64,000 nt of DNA from Planctomycetia bacterium (GCA_016191115.1 JACPPG010000017.1:1-64000), one strand, 5' to 3'; counted from the stretch's first letter, positions 1-12,281 are shown. Notes: a model not told the origin generated them from the letters alone. A program made the numbers and translations.

Positions 1-208
1 GCCTTGCGATAAGGCGGGATCATACCCGAAGGCGTCGAGGGGGCCGCCTGATTCCGCAAGCCCGCCTGTTCGGCCAATTGCTTGGCCAACGCCAGCAGGG
101 CAAACACGACGGCTTCCTTGCCCTGCGCAAAGATGGCCTCCGCCTGTTCGGCGGTCAGCCGCGGTCCCAAATCCGGCAACGTAGCGACAGACATGCGTTC
201 GGCATCCA
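1..208 (-). CDS. IS66-like transposase N-terminal fragment (truncated by window edge)
   Basis: Minus-strand reading MDAERMSVATLPDLGPRLTAEQAEAIFAQGKEAVVFALLALAKQLAEQ...STPSGMIPPYRKA resembles the N-terminus of IS66-type transposases; continues off the left edge. Confidence 0.6.
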
Positions 209-397
209 TGCCACTGATCAATGCCCATCGTCATAAAACACCAGCCCAATTTCACCAAGATCAACTTCACACAGCTAAAGAGTTACGGAGATATGAAATC
301 TGAAATCCTCGATTTGAGATGATGCTGATTTGAGATGATTCTGGGATCGCTTCGCCGCAAATTCCCTAACCCCCAACACCCGATCCACAAACCGCTC

Positions 398-1165
398 ATG
401 CGCATCATTCCCGTCGTCGACTTGATGGGTGGCGTTGTCGTGCGGGGGATCGCGGGGCGGCGCAGCGAGTATCGACCGATCCTGAGTCGGCTGTGCCCCT
501 CGGCGGTCCCGGCGGAGGTCGCCCGGGCGCTTGCTGAAACTTTTGATCTGCCGGAGCTGTATGTCGCAGATCTCGATGCGATCGCCGGCGGTCAGCCGGC
601 GTGGCGCGTCTATGAAGAGCTGGCCGCGTGCGGCGCGCAATTGCTCGTCGATGCCGGCTGCGCGAACGTCGGCCGTGCGCGGGCGATGAGCGACTTCCAG
701 CCCTGTGGGCAGCCGCTTTCGGGCGTGATCGCCGGGCTGGAGAGTATCCCTTCGCCCGAAGCGCTGGCCGTGATGGTCGCCGCGGTTGGTCGCGAGCGAC
801 TCGTTTTCAGCCTCGACCTGAAGGATGGACGACCGCTCGCGGCCGCCGGCGCGTGGCGCGATTGCCGAGCGGACGAGATTGCCCAGGGAGCCTACGATAC
901 AGGTATCCGTCGGATGATCGTCCTGGACCTGGCGGACGTGGGCACGGGTGGCGGCGTCGGCCCGTTGGAACTCTGTCGGCGGCTGCGTGACAGGCTACCG
1001 GACTGCGAGCTGGTGGCCGGGGGTGGCATTCGCGGCCGTGCCGATCTCGAAGCGCTCGCCGCCGCCGGCTGCGACGCGGCGCTCGTTGCCTCGGCCCTGC
1101 ACGATGGGCGATTGACGCCGCAAGACATTGCCGCGCTTACAAGCGTTGCAGGACCTCCGGGATAA
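398..1165 (+). CDS. HisA/HisF-like TIM-barrel family protein
   Basis: MRIIPVVDLMGGVVVRG...LYVADLDAI...LVAGGGIRGRADLEALAAAGCDAALVASALHDG, HisA/F-type phosphate-binding motifs; stop codon lies in the loop of a hairpin. Confidence 0.75.
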   Translation: MRIIPVVDLMGGVVVRGIAGRRSEYRPILSRLCPSAVPAEVARALAETFDLPELYVADLDAIAGGQPAWRVYEELAACGAQLLVDAGCANVGRARAMSDFQPCGQPLSGVIAGLESIPSPEALAVMVAAVGRERLVFSLDLKDGRPLAAAGAWRDCRADEIAQGAYDTGIRRMIVLDLADVGTGGGVGPLELCRRLRDRLPDCELVAGGGIRGRADLEALAAAGCDAALVASALHDGRLTPQDIAALTSVAGPPG

Positions 1166-1174
1166 ACCCGGAGG
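1154..1174. terminator. Hairpin CCTCCGGG-ATAAA-CCCGGAGG at convergent gene junction
   Basis: 8-bp perfect stem, 5-nt loop; TAA stop of the upstream + gene (1163-1165) is inside the loop; convergent with the - gene at 1213. Confidence 0.6.
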
Positions 1175-1212
1175 CTCGCTGCCGCGATTGAAGCGGACTT
1201 GCCGACCTCTAT

Positions 1213-1998
1213 CTACGGCCATTTCGGCGGACGTTTTTCCAGAAACGCCGCCAGGCCCTCGGCCGCGGCCTCGGTCGTGCGCGACGTGGCGCTGACGGCC
1301 GCCCCGGCGACGAGCATCGTCGAAAGCTGCTCGCCGATCGTCTCGTTCAGCATGCGCTTCGTGAGCGAGAGTGCCTCGGGCGCGCAGTGGGCGCACTCGG
1401 CGGCCGTGTCGGTGGCCTGCGGCCAGAGATGGTCGGCGTCGACCAGTCGGTGGAACACGCCGATGCGAAAGGCCTCCTGGGCGTCGATCAGGCCGCCGGT
1501 CAAGAGCAACCGCGCCGCGTGCCCCGCCCCGATGCGAAAGACCAATAGCGGCGCGACCAGCCCGGCCACGATGCCGCGACGGGCCTCGGGGAAGCCGAAC
1601 TGCGCGTTATTCGCTGCGAGAACAATGTCGCACGCAAGCGCGAGCCCCGCTCCGCCCGCCACGGCCGGCCCGTTCACCGCGGCGATCAATGGCTTCGGAA
1701 AGCGCAGCATGGACTCCAAGAGATCGAGATACTGCACGGAATCCTCGTGCCACTGCGCACGGGGATCATCCATCTTGGTCGTGGCGTGCATCTCGTCCAG
1801 GTCCATGCCGGCGCAAAACGCGGATCCCGCGCCCGTCAACACCACGGCACGCACGCGCCGCTCCAGGTGCAAATCGCCGATGGCTTCGACCAGCGACCGC
1901 ATCAGCTCGCGCGACAGCGCATTGCGCCGCTCGGGCCGATTGAGAATGATCGTGCCCGTGTGCTCGTGAACGTTGATTCGCACGAGTGGCTGGGTCAT
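1213..1998 (-). CDS. Enoyl-CoA hydratase/isomerase family protein
   Basis: Crotonase motifs: GTIILNRPERRNALSRELM, GAGSAFCAGMDL, AAVNGPAVAGGAGLALACDIVLA. Confidence 0.9.
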   Translation of the reverse strand: MTQPLVRINVHEHTGTIILNRPERRNALSRELMRSLVEAIGDLHLERRVRAVVLTGAGSAFCAGMDLDEMHATTKMDDPRAQWHEDSVQYLDLLESMLRFPKPLIAAVNGPAVAGGAGLALACDIVLAANNAQFGFPEARRGIVAGLVAPLLVFRIGAGHAARLLLTGGLIDAQEAFRIGVFHRLVDADHLWPQATDTAAECAHCAPEALSLTKRMLNETIGEQLSTMLVAGAAVSATSRTTEAAAEGLAAFLEKRPPKWP

Positions 1999-2035
1999 GT
2001 TCGCACGCAAATGCGCCGAAGGGACTCACCACGGA

Positions 2036-2189
2036 GGAGAAGAATGTCGAATATCTAAATTCAAATGTCTAAAGAAATCCGAAGTCCGAAGGTCGAATGA
2101 CGAAACCGAGACTCTGCTTCGGCCATTTCGTCATTCGGTCATTCGTGCTTCTTTAGACATTTGAATTTAGATATTCGACATTCTTCTCC
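2036..2189. repeat. Large inverted repeat (41-bp perfect arms) between two genes of the same operon
   Basis: GGAGAAGAATGTCGAATATCTAAATTCAAATGTCTAAAGAA at 2036-2076 and its exact reverse complement at 2149-2189; spacer has further partial complementarity. Confidence 0.9.
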
Positions 2190-2221
2190 GTGCTTCCGTG
2201 TCTCCGTGGTGAGTCTGCTGT

Positions 2222-3856
2222 TTACACCTGATAGACGCCCACGCGGAACGGTTCGTCGCTGGCATGGCGGGTGGCGATTTCCAGCGCCGTCACGAGCTCG
2301 TCGCGGGTCTGTGCCGGGTCGATGATCCGATCGACCCAGCCGCGGGCCGCGCCGTAGCGGGCGTCCATCTGCCGATCGTAGTCTCCCTTCACCTTGTCGC
2401 GCAGCAGGGCCAGCTCCTCGGCGTCGACGGCGTGCCCCTGCCGTTCGTAGCTTTTTACCATCACGTCCAGAAGCGTGGCGGTGGCCTGCTCGCCCCCCAT
2501 CACGGCGCAGCGCGATGAAGGCCAGGCGAAGATCAGCCGCGGGTCGAACGCCTTGCCGCACATGGCGTAGTTGCCGGCTCCGTACGAGCCGCCGACCAAC
2601 ACCGTGAGCTTCGGCACGCGGCTATTGGCGATGGCGTTCACCAGCTTGGCGCCGGCCTTGATGATCCCCTCGCGTTCGCTGTCGCGGCCGACCATGAATC
2701 CGTTGACGTCCTGAAAAAACAGGATGGGCAGCCAATCCTGGTTGCAATTCATTACGAACCGCGCGGCCTTGTCCGCGCTGTCGACATAGAGCACGCCGCC
2801 GAATTGGATCGGTCCGTCGGCCGGCCGCACCTGGTGATGCTGGTTGGCGACGATGCCCACGGGAAATCCACCCAGCCGCGCGGTCCCGCAGACGAGCGTC
2901 TGGCCGTACTCGGCCTTGTACTCGTCGAACGTATCGGCATCGACGATGCACGACAGCACATCACGGACCTCATAGTCGCGGCGGGAGTTCGGGCTTACCA
3001 AATCGTAGATGTCCTCCGGCCGCCGCGCAGGGGGAAGCGCTTCGTACCGCGTGAACGGCGCGGGCGGAACGGCGGCGTCCGGCCCCACCGCGGACACCAA
3101 CCGCCGCAACCGCGCCAGGCACGTCGGGTCGTCGGGGTCGCGATAGTCGATCGTGCCGCTGACTTGCGCGTGCATCTTGGCGCCCCCCAGCTCCTCGCTA
3201 TCCACCGCCTGGCCGATCGCGCTTTTCACCAGCGCCGGCCCGGCCAGATACAAGCCCGATCCTTCAGTCATTAGGAGCTTGTCGCACAAGACGGGCAGAT
3301 ATCCGCCGCCGGCCACGCAATTCCCCATGATGGCTGATATCTGGGCCAACCCGGCCGCGGACATGACGGCGTTATTGCGGAAGATACGGCCGAAATCATC
3401 CTCGTCCGGAAAGACGTCTTCCTGCAGCGGCAAGAACACGCCGGCCGAGTCGACCAGGTACACAAGCGGCAGCCGGTTCTGAAAAGCGATCCGCTGGCAG
3501 CGGAGCACTTTCTTGGTGGTCGCGGGAAAGAACGCGCCGGCTTTGACCGTGGCGTCGTTGGCAATGATCATGTGCCGCCGGCCTTCGATCGTGCCGACAC
3601 CGCACACCACGCCAGCCGCCGGGGCGCCACCCCACTCGGCGTACATCTCCCACGCCGTCCACAGGCCAATCTCGAAGAAGTGGCTGCCCGCGTCGATCAA
3701 CTGCGCGATCCGCTCGCGGGCGGTCAGCCGCCCCTTGGCGTGCTGTCGCTCGATGGCCTTGCGGCCTCCGCCCACCGCGATTTGGGCCTCTTGGGCGCGA
3801 TTCTCCGCCGCAAGCTCAGCGAGGGATTGCGTCGGGACGGTGGTCGTGGGGGGCAT
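2222..3856 (-). CDS. Acyl-CoA carboxylase carboxyltransferase (beta) subunit, methylcrotonyl/propionyl-CoA type
   Basis: GRLTARERIAQLIDAGSHFFEIG, VYLVDSAGVFLPLQEDVFPDEDDFGRIF, GGSYGAGNYAMCGKAFDPRLIFAWPSSRCAVMGGEQA. Confidence 0.9.
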   Translation of the reverse strand: MPPTTTVPTQSLAELAAENRAQEAQIAVGGGRKAIERQHAKGRLTARERIAQLIDAGSHFFEIGLWTAWEMYAEWGGAPAAGVVCGVGTIEGRRHMIIANDATVKAGAFFPATTKKVLRCQRIAFQNRLPLVYLVDSAGVFLPLQEDVFPDEDDFGRIFRNNAVMSAAGLAQISAIMGNCVAGGGYLPVLCDKLLMTEGSGLYLAGPALVKSAIGQAVDSEELGGAKMHAQVSGTIDYRDPDDPTCLARLRRLVSAVGPDAAVPPAPFTRYEALPPARRPEDIYDLVSPNSRRDYEVRDVLSCIVDADTFDEYKAEYGQTLVCGTARLGGFPVGIVANQHHQVRPADGPIQFGGVLYVDSADKAARFVMNCNQDWLPILFFQDVNGFMVGRDSEREGIIKAGAKLVNAIANSRVPKLTVLVGGSYGAGNYAMCGKAFDPRLIFAWPSSRCAVMGGEQATATLLDVMVKSYERQGHAVDAEELALLRDKVKGDYDRQMDARYGAARGWVDRIIDPAQTRDELVTALEIATRHASDEPFRVGVYQV

Positions 3857-4010
3857 TGGCAGGCGCGAGCGCGGGCTGTCGTGAAACGGTTCGAGTGCAT
3901 CATAGCAGCCACGCTCTTTGGCTGGCGACGGGGCCGGCATATCTACGATGCCGCACTAACCGGGCCACGACGCGCTTGCGAACAATCGCTTCAACCCGAA
4001 GCCGGGCAAA

Positions 4011-5900
<1,890 letters not shown>

Positions 5901-5901
5901 T

Positions 5902-6060
5902 GGGGGGGCAGGCATCCTGCCCGCCTTCGGATACTAATGATGAATGAGGAATGCGGAATGATGCATGGGCAATCAGCCCCAGCACCCGCGCTCTTCCCAT
6001 TCATCATTCATCATTTCGCATTCATCATTCGCGAAGGCGGGCAGGATGCCCGCCCCCCCC
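5902..6060. terminator. Intergenic giant palindrome between convergent genes; candidate bidirectional terminator
   Basis: Arms 5902-5929 and 6032-6060 (GGCATCCTGCCCGCCTTCG perfect plus G/C tract) with inner arms rich in ATGATGAATG/CATTCATCAT. Confidence 0.6.
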
Positions 6061-6064
6061 CGCG

Positions 6065-7480
6065 TTACTTCGGCTGCGTGGTCAGTGGGAAGCTGTCGGT
6101 GCGGAATGGCGAGGCGGGCAGGCCGGCGCCGTTCCAGAGGTTCACCACCGGGTAATTCGCCCAGCCGAAGCGGACCGCGACCGGCTTCTCGACCTCGGGG
6201 CTGTCGACCACGATCTTGTCCCCCTGGATCTCGGCCTTGGCGTTGACGAACTTTTGGTCCTCGCCGGCAATCGTGAAGCCCTTGAGCGGTCCATCCTTGG
6301 CCACCAGGCCGCCGCTGGTGTGCTTGAAGCTGAGCACGATCCGCTTGCCGTCGATTTGCTGCTGGTAAAACTCAGGGCCGGAATGCTCGACTTTTTCCCC
6401 GTGCGCGATGGCGCGGGCGGCCAGGGCCAGCCGGGCGCCCACCGGCGCCTTCTTCTTCGGATGGATGTCGGCCTCCTCGCCCACGTCGGTGATCACGGCC
6501 ATGCCGACGTGTGGCAACGTTTGCGTCGCGAGCAATTGCGCTTCGCGCAGCTCGGCCCAGTTGCTGTCCATCGGCTCTTCCTGGATCTTCAAGTAGGGGG
6601 CAAGCTGCACGAGCAGGAACGGAAAGTCGCCTTGGCGCCAGTGGGCCCGCCAGTCCTTGATCATTGCCGGAAAGAGCGTGCGATACTCGTAAGCCTTGCC
6701 CGCGTTTGATTCGCCCTGATACCAAATCGCGCCGCGGATGGCATACGGCAGGAGCGGATGGATCATGGCGTTGTAAAGGCCGCCTGGGCTGTTCGGCTTG
6801 TCGGTGGCGGGAGTGGCGGCGATCGCGGCCAACGACGGCTCGGCGGCCAGGCCCTCGTGGCTGGTCCAGGCCTCGGCCGGCGTGCCGCCGTAGTTGGTGC
6901 TGATCATGCCCACGGGCACCTTGAGCTGCTGCTGGAGGTCGCGGCCGAAGAAGTAGGCCACGGCCGAAAAATCGCCGACGGTCGCCGGCCCGCATTCTTG
7001 CCACGAGGCCTCGACGGTCGCTTGCGGTTCGGGCGTGGCGCGGCGCGGAATGGTGATCAGGTGAATCTGCGGATTGGCCGATTCGGCGATGGTCTTTTCG
7101 GGATCGGCGCTCGCCTTGACCGACCATTGCATGTTCGACTGTCCGCTGGCGATCCACACTTCGCCGACGAGAATGCCAGTCAATTTGACGGTGTTGCCTC
7201 CGGCGATCGTCATGTCGAAAGGCCCGCCGGGCTTGAGCGGCGCAAGGTCGACGCGCCAGCGGCCGTCCTTGGCCGTGGTCGAGAGCTCTTGATTCTGGAA
7301 TTGCACGGTAACCTTCTCTCCGTCGGCCGCCATGCCCCACACCGGCACTTTCATCCCTTGTTGCAGGACGGCGCCGTTGGAGAACAATGCGTGGGGCTGC
7401 ACGCCCGTTGCCGGGCGAATCGCCACCAGAGCGCAGACACTGAAAATCGCAAACCGGCAAAGCGAGCGACGCGTGTTCAT
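6065..7480 (-). CDS. Sialate O-acetylesterase-like secreted SGNH hydrolase
   Basis: Signal peptide, HALFSNGAVLQQGMKVPVWGMA, GEVWIASGQSNMQWSV, RGAIWYQGESNAG. Confidence 0.85.
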   Translation of the reverse strand: MNTRRSLCRFAIFSVCALVAIRPATGVQPHALFSNGAVLQQGMKVPVWGMAADGEKVTVQFQNQELSTTAKDGRWRVDLAPLKPGGPFDMTIAGGNTVKLTGILVGEVWIASGQSNMQWSVKASADPEKTIAESANPQIHLITIPRRATPEPQATVEASWQECGPATVGDFSAVAYFFGRDLQQQLKVPVGMISTNYGGTPAEAWTSHEGLAAEPSLAAIAATPATDKPNSPGGLYNAMIHPLLPYAIRGAIWYQGESNAGKAYEYRTLFPAMIKDWRAHWRQGDFPFLLVQLAPYLKIQEEPMDSNWAELREAQLLATQTLPHVGMAVITDVGEEADIHPKKKAPVGARLALAARAIAHGEKVEHSGPEFYQQQIDGKRIVLSFKHTSGGLVAKDGPLKGFTIAGEDQKFVNAKAEIQGDKIVVDSPEVEKPVAVRFGWANYPVVNLWNGAGLPASPFRTDSFPLTTQPK

Positions 7481-7622
7481 GGAGAGCTCCGGGAAGATTG
7501 AAACGGTGGGAAGCACAGTTTAGCCGCCGCGGCCACGCGGCGCGGGCGGCGAGTCGGTCCGGGGGGATGCGACGTAGTATAGACACCCGCGCCGCGAAAC
7601 TCACGCATTTCAAGAAGCGAAA

Positions 7623-7763
7623 CAGGGCCATTCTGTTTTTCAAAATGGCGAGGCGGGAAAATGGGACTGGCTCCGAGCATAAACAGCGCAAGTCCTTTCA
7701 GACCAACGTTGCGTCTCGGTGCCTGTCCACTTTCCCGCCGGTGCGCCGCCGGCAAGCTTGAAT
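7623..7763. mobile_element. MITE-like family 1, copy 1 (right end truncated)
   Basis: CAGGGCCATTCTGTTTTTCAAAATGGCGAGGCGGGAAAATGGGACTGGCTCCGAG...CGCCGGCAAGCTTGAAT; missing terminal TCTGTGAACGGCCCTG. Confidence 0.85.
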
Positions 7764-7797
7764 GCCGGGCCGCGCACCCTTCTCGATGCGGAACCAA

Positions 7798-8094
7798 ATG
7801 GCCGACGACCCCCAGGAACTACGAGGCACGCTGGCCAGGCTGCACGAGCAGCTTCGCGCCGCGCCGGATATCAGTGGCGAAACCCGGGAGATGCTCGCGG
7901 GCGTGGTGAACGATATCCACGCGCTACTGGCCAAAGCGGGGCCGGCAGGCGGAATTGCCGGACCAGGGCAGCCGCCGGGAGAATCGATCGTCGCGCGGCT
8001 CTCGACCGCCGAGCGACAATTCGAGGCGACGCACCCCACGCTGGCCGGCATCGTCGGCAGTATCATCGACGCGCTAGGCCGGATGGGGATCTGA
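7798..8094 (+). CDS. DUF4404-like small protein
   Basis: MADDPQELRGTLARLHEQLRAAPDISGETREMLAGVVNDIHALLA...LSTAERQFEATHPTLAGIVGSIIDALGRMGI. Confidence 0.65.
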   Translation: MADDPQELRGTLARLHEQLRAAPDISGETREMLAGVVNDIHALLAKAGPAGGIAGPGQPPGESIVARLSTAERQFEATHPTLAGIVGSIIDALGRMGI

Positions 8095-8107
8095 GCCGCG
8101 CCAAAGA

Positions 8108-8128
8108 CCTACGGGGTAAACCCGTAGG
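8108..8128. terminator. Hairpin CCTACGGG-GTAAA-CCCGTAGG at convergent gene junction
   Basis: 8-bp perfect stem, 5-nt loop, same layout as hairpins at 1154 and 15136. Confidence 0.6.
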
Positions 8129-8142
8129 CTCGCGTTACCGCG

Positions 8143-8910
8143 CTACTTCGTGGCGCGTTGGGCCGCGGCCCTTTGCGGTGTGGCCCGTTTGGCCGGCTTC
8201 TTCTTCGCGCTTACGGGGGCGGTCAACGGCTTGGCCAGCGTGATCGCGATCTCTTGACCCAGCACCTGGCCTGGCTGCTGCCCAAAAGGCGGCCGGGCCA
8301 TCTGGCCCTTCACGGTCACCTCGTCGCCGGTCCGCGCCAGCGAGTAATCGTCGACCTCGATCTTGATTTCCGCGCCCTCGGGCAACAGAACTTTCATCGG
8401 CTTGCTGCGCTCCACAACGACTTGCAGCTCATTGTCCTTAACCTGCTTGATCGTCCCGACCACGGTGTACAAGCCGGGCTCATCCTTGGCCTTGCGTTTC
8501 GCGGGCTGTTCCTCCCCTTCGACGCCCGGTTCGGTGTCCGCGTGGATGCCCGGCTCAGCCGTCGGCGAAGGCGTCACGATGCACAACTCGGAAATCTCCG
8601 GCTGAGCGAGCGCGCCCTTGCGATCGAGCTGCGCGCTGAAACGGACCAAAACGCCGGGCTGCAGGCAGCTCTGCTCGGCCTTGCCGGTACACTGCACGGC
8701 CGTGTGTCGGGGGTCGATCTTGACGACGAATGGCTGCCTATCACACGTCAGCGCAATGATGCCCTGGCCGACGTTAGCAACGGTGCCTTTCAAGTCCACG
8801 GGCGTCAAGACAACGGTTTCGTCCTGCCCTCCACCGTATTGGGCTGAAACGTGATTAGGTAAGAGGGCTGCGGCGAGAGCCGCGGCCGCGGCGAGCGTGG
8901 TTCGCTTCAT
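8143..8910 (-). CDS. Secreted hypothetical protein
   Basis: Signal peptide MKRTTLAAAAALAAALLPNHVSAQ; no family recognised. Confidence 0.6.
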   Translation of the reverse strand: MKRTTLAAAAALAAALLPNHVSAQYGGGQDETVVLTPVDLKGTVANVGQGIIALTCDRQPFVVKIDPRHTAVQCTGKAEQSCLQPGVLVRFSAQLDRKGALAQPEISELCIVTPSPTAEPGIHADTEPGVEGEEQPAKRKAKDEPGLYTVVGTIKQVKDNELQVVVERSKPMKVLLPEGAEIKIEVDDYSLARTGDEVTVKGQMARPPFGQQPGQVLGQEIAITLAKPLTAPVSAKKKPAKRATPQRAAAQRATK

Positions 8911-9181
8911 GGTTCCGTGCCTCACTTGCCCCCAAAGAAGTCTCGTGTCCCGTGGCGACGCGCGTGCTGTCCCGTCCACGCTCTACCATATCTGTTTGGC
9001 AGTCATCCGCCAACTGTTTCTTGGCTAAGCAATGGGGCGCGGCGTCGCGGCAGGCTGGAAGCTCGGCCGCGGACCAGCTCATCCGCCAGACGGGCGCGGT
9101 TGTCAGCGCAGCGCTCGCCAGTAACAATGCCTTGCGAGCGCTGAATTCCCCTGTGTCCCCGGTCCCCAACCAGGCTTTTTG

Positions 9182-9982
9182 ATGAGCATCGAGGAAGGCC
9201 CGATCACGGTGCCCAGGTTCGTCGCCCGGAAGGCGGCTGGTCAAAAGATCAGCATGCTCACGGCCTACGACCACACCATGGCCGCGATTCTGGATAACGC
9301 GGGGGTCGACGGCATCCTGGTCGGCGACAGCCTGTCGATGGTCGTGCAAGGGCACGCCAACACGCTGCCCGTGACACTCGACCAGATGATCTACCATGCT
9401 GAGATGGTGGGGCGGGCCGTGAGGCGCGCCTTGGTCGTGGTCGACATGCCGTTTCCCACCTGCCACCTGGGGACGTGCAAGGCCGTGGAATCCGCCGGCC
9501 GCATCCTCAAGGAGACGCGCTGCCAGGCCGTCAAGCTGGAGGGAGGCGCCGAGCAGGCCGACACCATCTCTGCCCTGGTCGCCGCGGGCATCCCCGTGAT
9601 GGCGCACTGCGGGTTGCGCCCGCAAAGCGTACACGTGCTGGGCGGCTACAAAGTGCAGCGCGAGGAAGCGCGCCTTCTGGCCGACGCCAAGGCGGCCGAA
9701 CAAGCCGGCGCGTTCGCCATCGTGCTGGAGTGCATACCCGCCGGCATCGCCGCGCGCATTACCGCGGTGCTGTCGATTCCAACGATCGGCATCGGCGCCG
9801 GGCCGGGCTGCGATGGCCAGGTGCTGGTGACCAACGACTTGCTGGGGATCACGAGCGGCTACGTGCCGCGGTTCGTGAAGGCGTACGCCAACCTAAGCGC
9901 AACCATCCGCGAAGCGGTCGCCGCATATCGCCAGGACGTTCAGAGCGGGACCTTCCCCGGCGACGAGCATGTGTTCAAGTGA
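9182..9982 (+). CDS. panB: 3-methyl-2-oxobutanoate hydroxymethyltransferase
   Basis: KISMLTAYDHTMAAILDNAGVDGILVGDSLSMVVQGHANTLPVTLDQMIYH, VMAHCGLRPQSVHVLGGYKVQ, IPTIGIGAGPGCDGQVLVTNDLLGI. Confidence 0.97.
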   Translation: MSIEEGPITVPRFVARKAAGQKISMLTAYDHTMAAILDNAGVDGILVGDSLSMVVQGHANTLPVTLDQMIYHAEMVGRAVRRALVVVDMPFPTCHLGTCKAVESAGRILKETRCQAVKLEGGAEQADTISALVAAGIPVMAHCGLRPQSVHVLGGYKVQREEARLLADAKAAEQAGAFAIVLECIPAGIAARITAVLSIPTIGIGAGPGCDGQVLVTNDLLGITSGYVPRFVKAYANLSATIREAVAAYRQDVQSGTFPGDEHVFK

Positions 9983-10049
9983 CTTGGGCTAGGGTTCCTA
10001 AGATTGCGGCAGCGGCAGACACTGACCTCCTCTCAAACGGCGTATCCCG

Positions 10050-12101
10050 ATGCCGAATCGACTCGCCGGCGAAACGAGCCCCTATCTGTTGCAACACGCC
10101 GGGAACCCGGTGGACTGGCACCCGTGGGGGGCGGAGGCGATGGAGCGCGCACGGCGCGAGGATCGACCGATCTTTCTGTCGATCGGCTACTCGGCGTGCC
10201 ATTGGTGTCACGTGATGGAGCACGAGAGCTTCGAGGACCAGGGCATCGCCCGGCAGTTGAACGAGAGCTTCGTGTCGATCAAGGTCGACCGCGAGGAACG
10301 GCCTGACCTCGATCAGGTCTATATGAACGCGGTACAGATGATGACCGGCCGTGGCGGCTGGCCGATGTCCGTGTTCCTCACCACCGACTTGAAGCCATTC
10401 TACGGCGGGACGTACTGGCCGCCGCAGGCGCGGATGGGCATGCCTGGCTTCGATCAAGTGCTCTCGGCGGTCGCCGACGCGTGGAAGAACCGTCGCGCGG
10501 AAGTGCTCGAGCAGGCCGAGCACTTGACCGGCCGGCTCGTTGAACTTGGCCAGCTTGCCAACAGCGACAAGCCGCTCGACGGGCAGCCCTTGGCGGCGGC
10601 GCAGACAGTGCTCGAGCGGATCTTCGACTATCAGCATGGCGGCTTCGGCGGCGCTCCGAAGTTCCCTCACCCGCTCGACCTGCGCGTCCTTTTGCGGCTT
10701 TGGCGGCGAAGCGGCCGGGCCGAGACGCTCGACATGGTCCGCCTGACGCTCGACAAAATGGCGGCCGGCGGGATTTACGACCACCTCGGCGGCGGCTTTC
10801 ACCGCTACTCGGTCGACGAGCGGTGGCTGGCGCCGCATTTTGAAAAGATGCTCTACGACAACGCGCTTTTGGCCACCTGCTATCTAGAGGCGTTTCAAGC
10901 GACCGGCGAACCGCGGTACGCACAAACGGTGCGTGAAACGCTGGACTACCTTTTGCGCGAGATGACCGATTCGGAAGGGGGCATCCACGGCACCCAGGAT
11001 GCCGATAGCGAAGGGGAAGAGGGAAAGTTCTACGTCTGGACCCCGTCGGAAGTCGAGGCGCTGTTGGGCGCCGATCGCGCCCGCACCTTCTGCTATGTCT
11101 ACGATGTGAGTGACGTGGGCAACTTCGAAGGCAAAAACATCCTCAATCAGCCCAAGACGCTCGACCAGTGCGCCCAGATCTTACGTCGCGAGCCTGGCGA
11201 GCTAGCGGCCGAGTTGGCCGAGGACCGCCGGAAGCTGCTGGCGGCGCGGACCTCGCGCGTTGCGCCGGGGTTAGACGACAAGGTGCTGGTGAGCTGGAAC
11301 GGACTGGCGATCGCCGCGTTGGCGCAGGCGGGCGGCGTGCTCCGCGAGCCAAGGTACGTCGCGCAGGCCGCCAAGGCCGCCAGGTTCATCCTCGTCCGAA
11401 TGCGGACGCCCGATGGCCGCTTGCTGCACTCGTATCGGGCCGGGCAGGCGCGGTTCGACGCCTATCTGGACGATTACGCCTGCCTGGCCGACGCCTTGGT
11501 GACGCTGTACGAGGCGGAGTTCGACGAATCGTGGATCGATGAAGCCATAGCGCTCGCCGACGCGATTCTCGCACGGTTCGCCGACGCGCACGCGGGCGGG
11601 TTCTTCTACACCGCCCACGACCACGAAGCGCTTATCGCGCGGCCCAAGGACCTGCAAGACAGCTCCCTTCCCAGCGGCACGGCGATGGCCGTGACCGTAC
11701 TCCTGCGGTTGGGGAAGTTGTGCGGAAGGACGGACTACCTGGAGGCGGCCGAGCGAACGCTCCGCGCTCTTGTCGACTTGATGCAGGAGCATCCGACCTC
11801 GGCGGGCCAGATGCTGTTAGCGCTTGATTTCTACCAGGGCCCTACACCGGAGCTGGTGCTTGTCGGCGGCGACGACCGCCAGGCCGAGCAGTCGGTTGTG
11901 GATGCTTTGCGCGCGAAGTTTTGGCCTAACAAGGTCGTCGCCCTGCGGCCTGCGCGAGGGGCCTCGCGGGCACTAGCGGGCACCTTCGCCGGTAAGCACG
12001 TAGCTGGGCCAGGCCCAACCCTTTTCGAGTGCGCGAATTTCGCGTGCCGCGAGCCGGTCAACGGGCCGGCCGAAATCGCCGCGCGGTGGGACGGCGCGTA
12101 G
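10050..12101 (+). CDS. Thioredoxin domain-containing protein, YyaL/SSP411 (DUF255) family
   Basis: [63 protein letters not shown]. Confidence 0.95.
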   Translation: MPNRLAGETSPYLLQHAGNPVDWHPWGAEAMERARREDRPIFLSIGYSACHWCHVMEHESFEDQGIARQLNESFVSIKVDREERPDLDQVYMNAVQMMTGRGGWPMSVFLTTDLKPFYGGTYWPPQARMGMPGFDQVLSAVADAWKNRRAEVLEQAEHLTGRLVELGQLANSDKPLDGQPLAAAQTVLERIFDYQHGGFGGAPKFPHPLDLRVLLRLWRRSGRAETLDMVRLTLDKMAAGGIYDHLGGGFHRYSVDERWLAPHFEKMLYDNALLATCYLEAFQATGEPRYAQTVRETLDYLLREMTDSEGGIHGTQDADSEGEEGKFYVWTPSEVEALLGADRARTFCYVYDVSDVGNFEGKNILNQPKTLDQCAQILRREPGELAAELAEDRRKLLAARTSRVAPGLDDKVLVSWNGLAIAALAQAGGVLREPRYVAQAAKAARFILVRMRTPDGRLLHSYRAGQARFDAYLDDYACLADALVTLYEAEFDESWIDEAIALADAILARFADAHAGGFFYTAHDHEALIARPKDLQDSSLPSGTAMAVTVLLRLGKLCGRTDYLEAAERTLRALVDLMQEHPTSAGQMLLALDFYQGPTPELVLVGGDDRQAEQSVVDALRAKFWPNKVVALRPARGASRALAGTFAGKHVAGPGPTLFECANFACREPVNGPAEIAARWDGA

Positions 12102-12281
12102 CTTGCGCCGTGCCCACGGAAATGCCCCCTCTAGCGAAGGGGGGCCGCTGCGTCAGTGCGAGCTTGCTCATCTCCGGGTTTTATTGCAATCCGCCATCGC
12201 GCGAGGCTCGTACTCGCTGCGGGCTCGTCGGCGCGCTCTTTTCCGGGCGGGCGAGTGTCGCGGAAAATCCGAAAAAAAGTG

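Noticed and set aside
9984-10005. GGGCTAGGGTTCCTAAGATTG, similar to GTGCTAGGGTTCTTAGGATGG near 26601
   Set aside because: Two short similar intergenic strings; could be a weak shared element but too short to separate from chance here.
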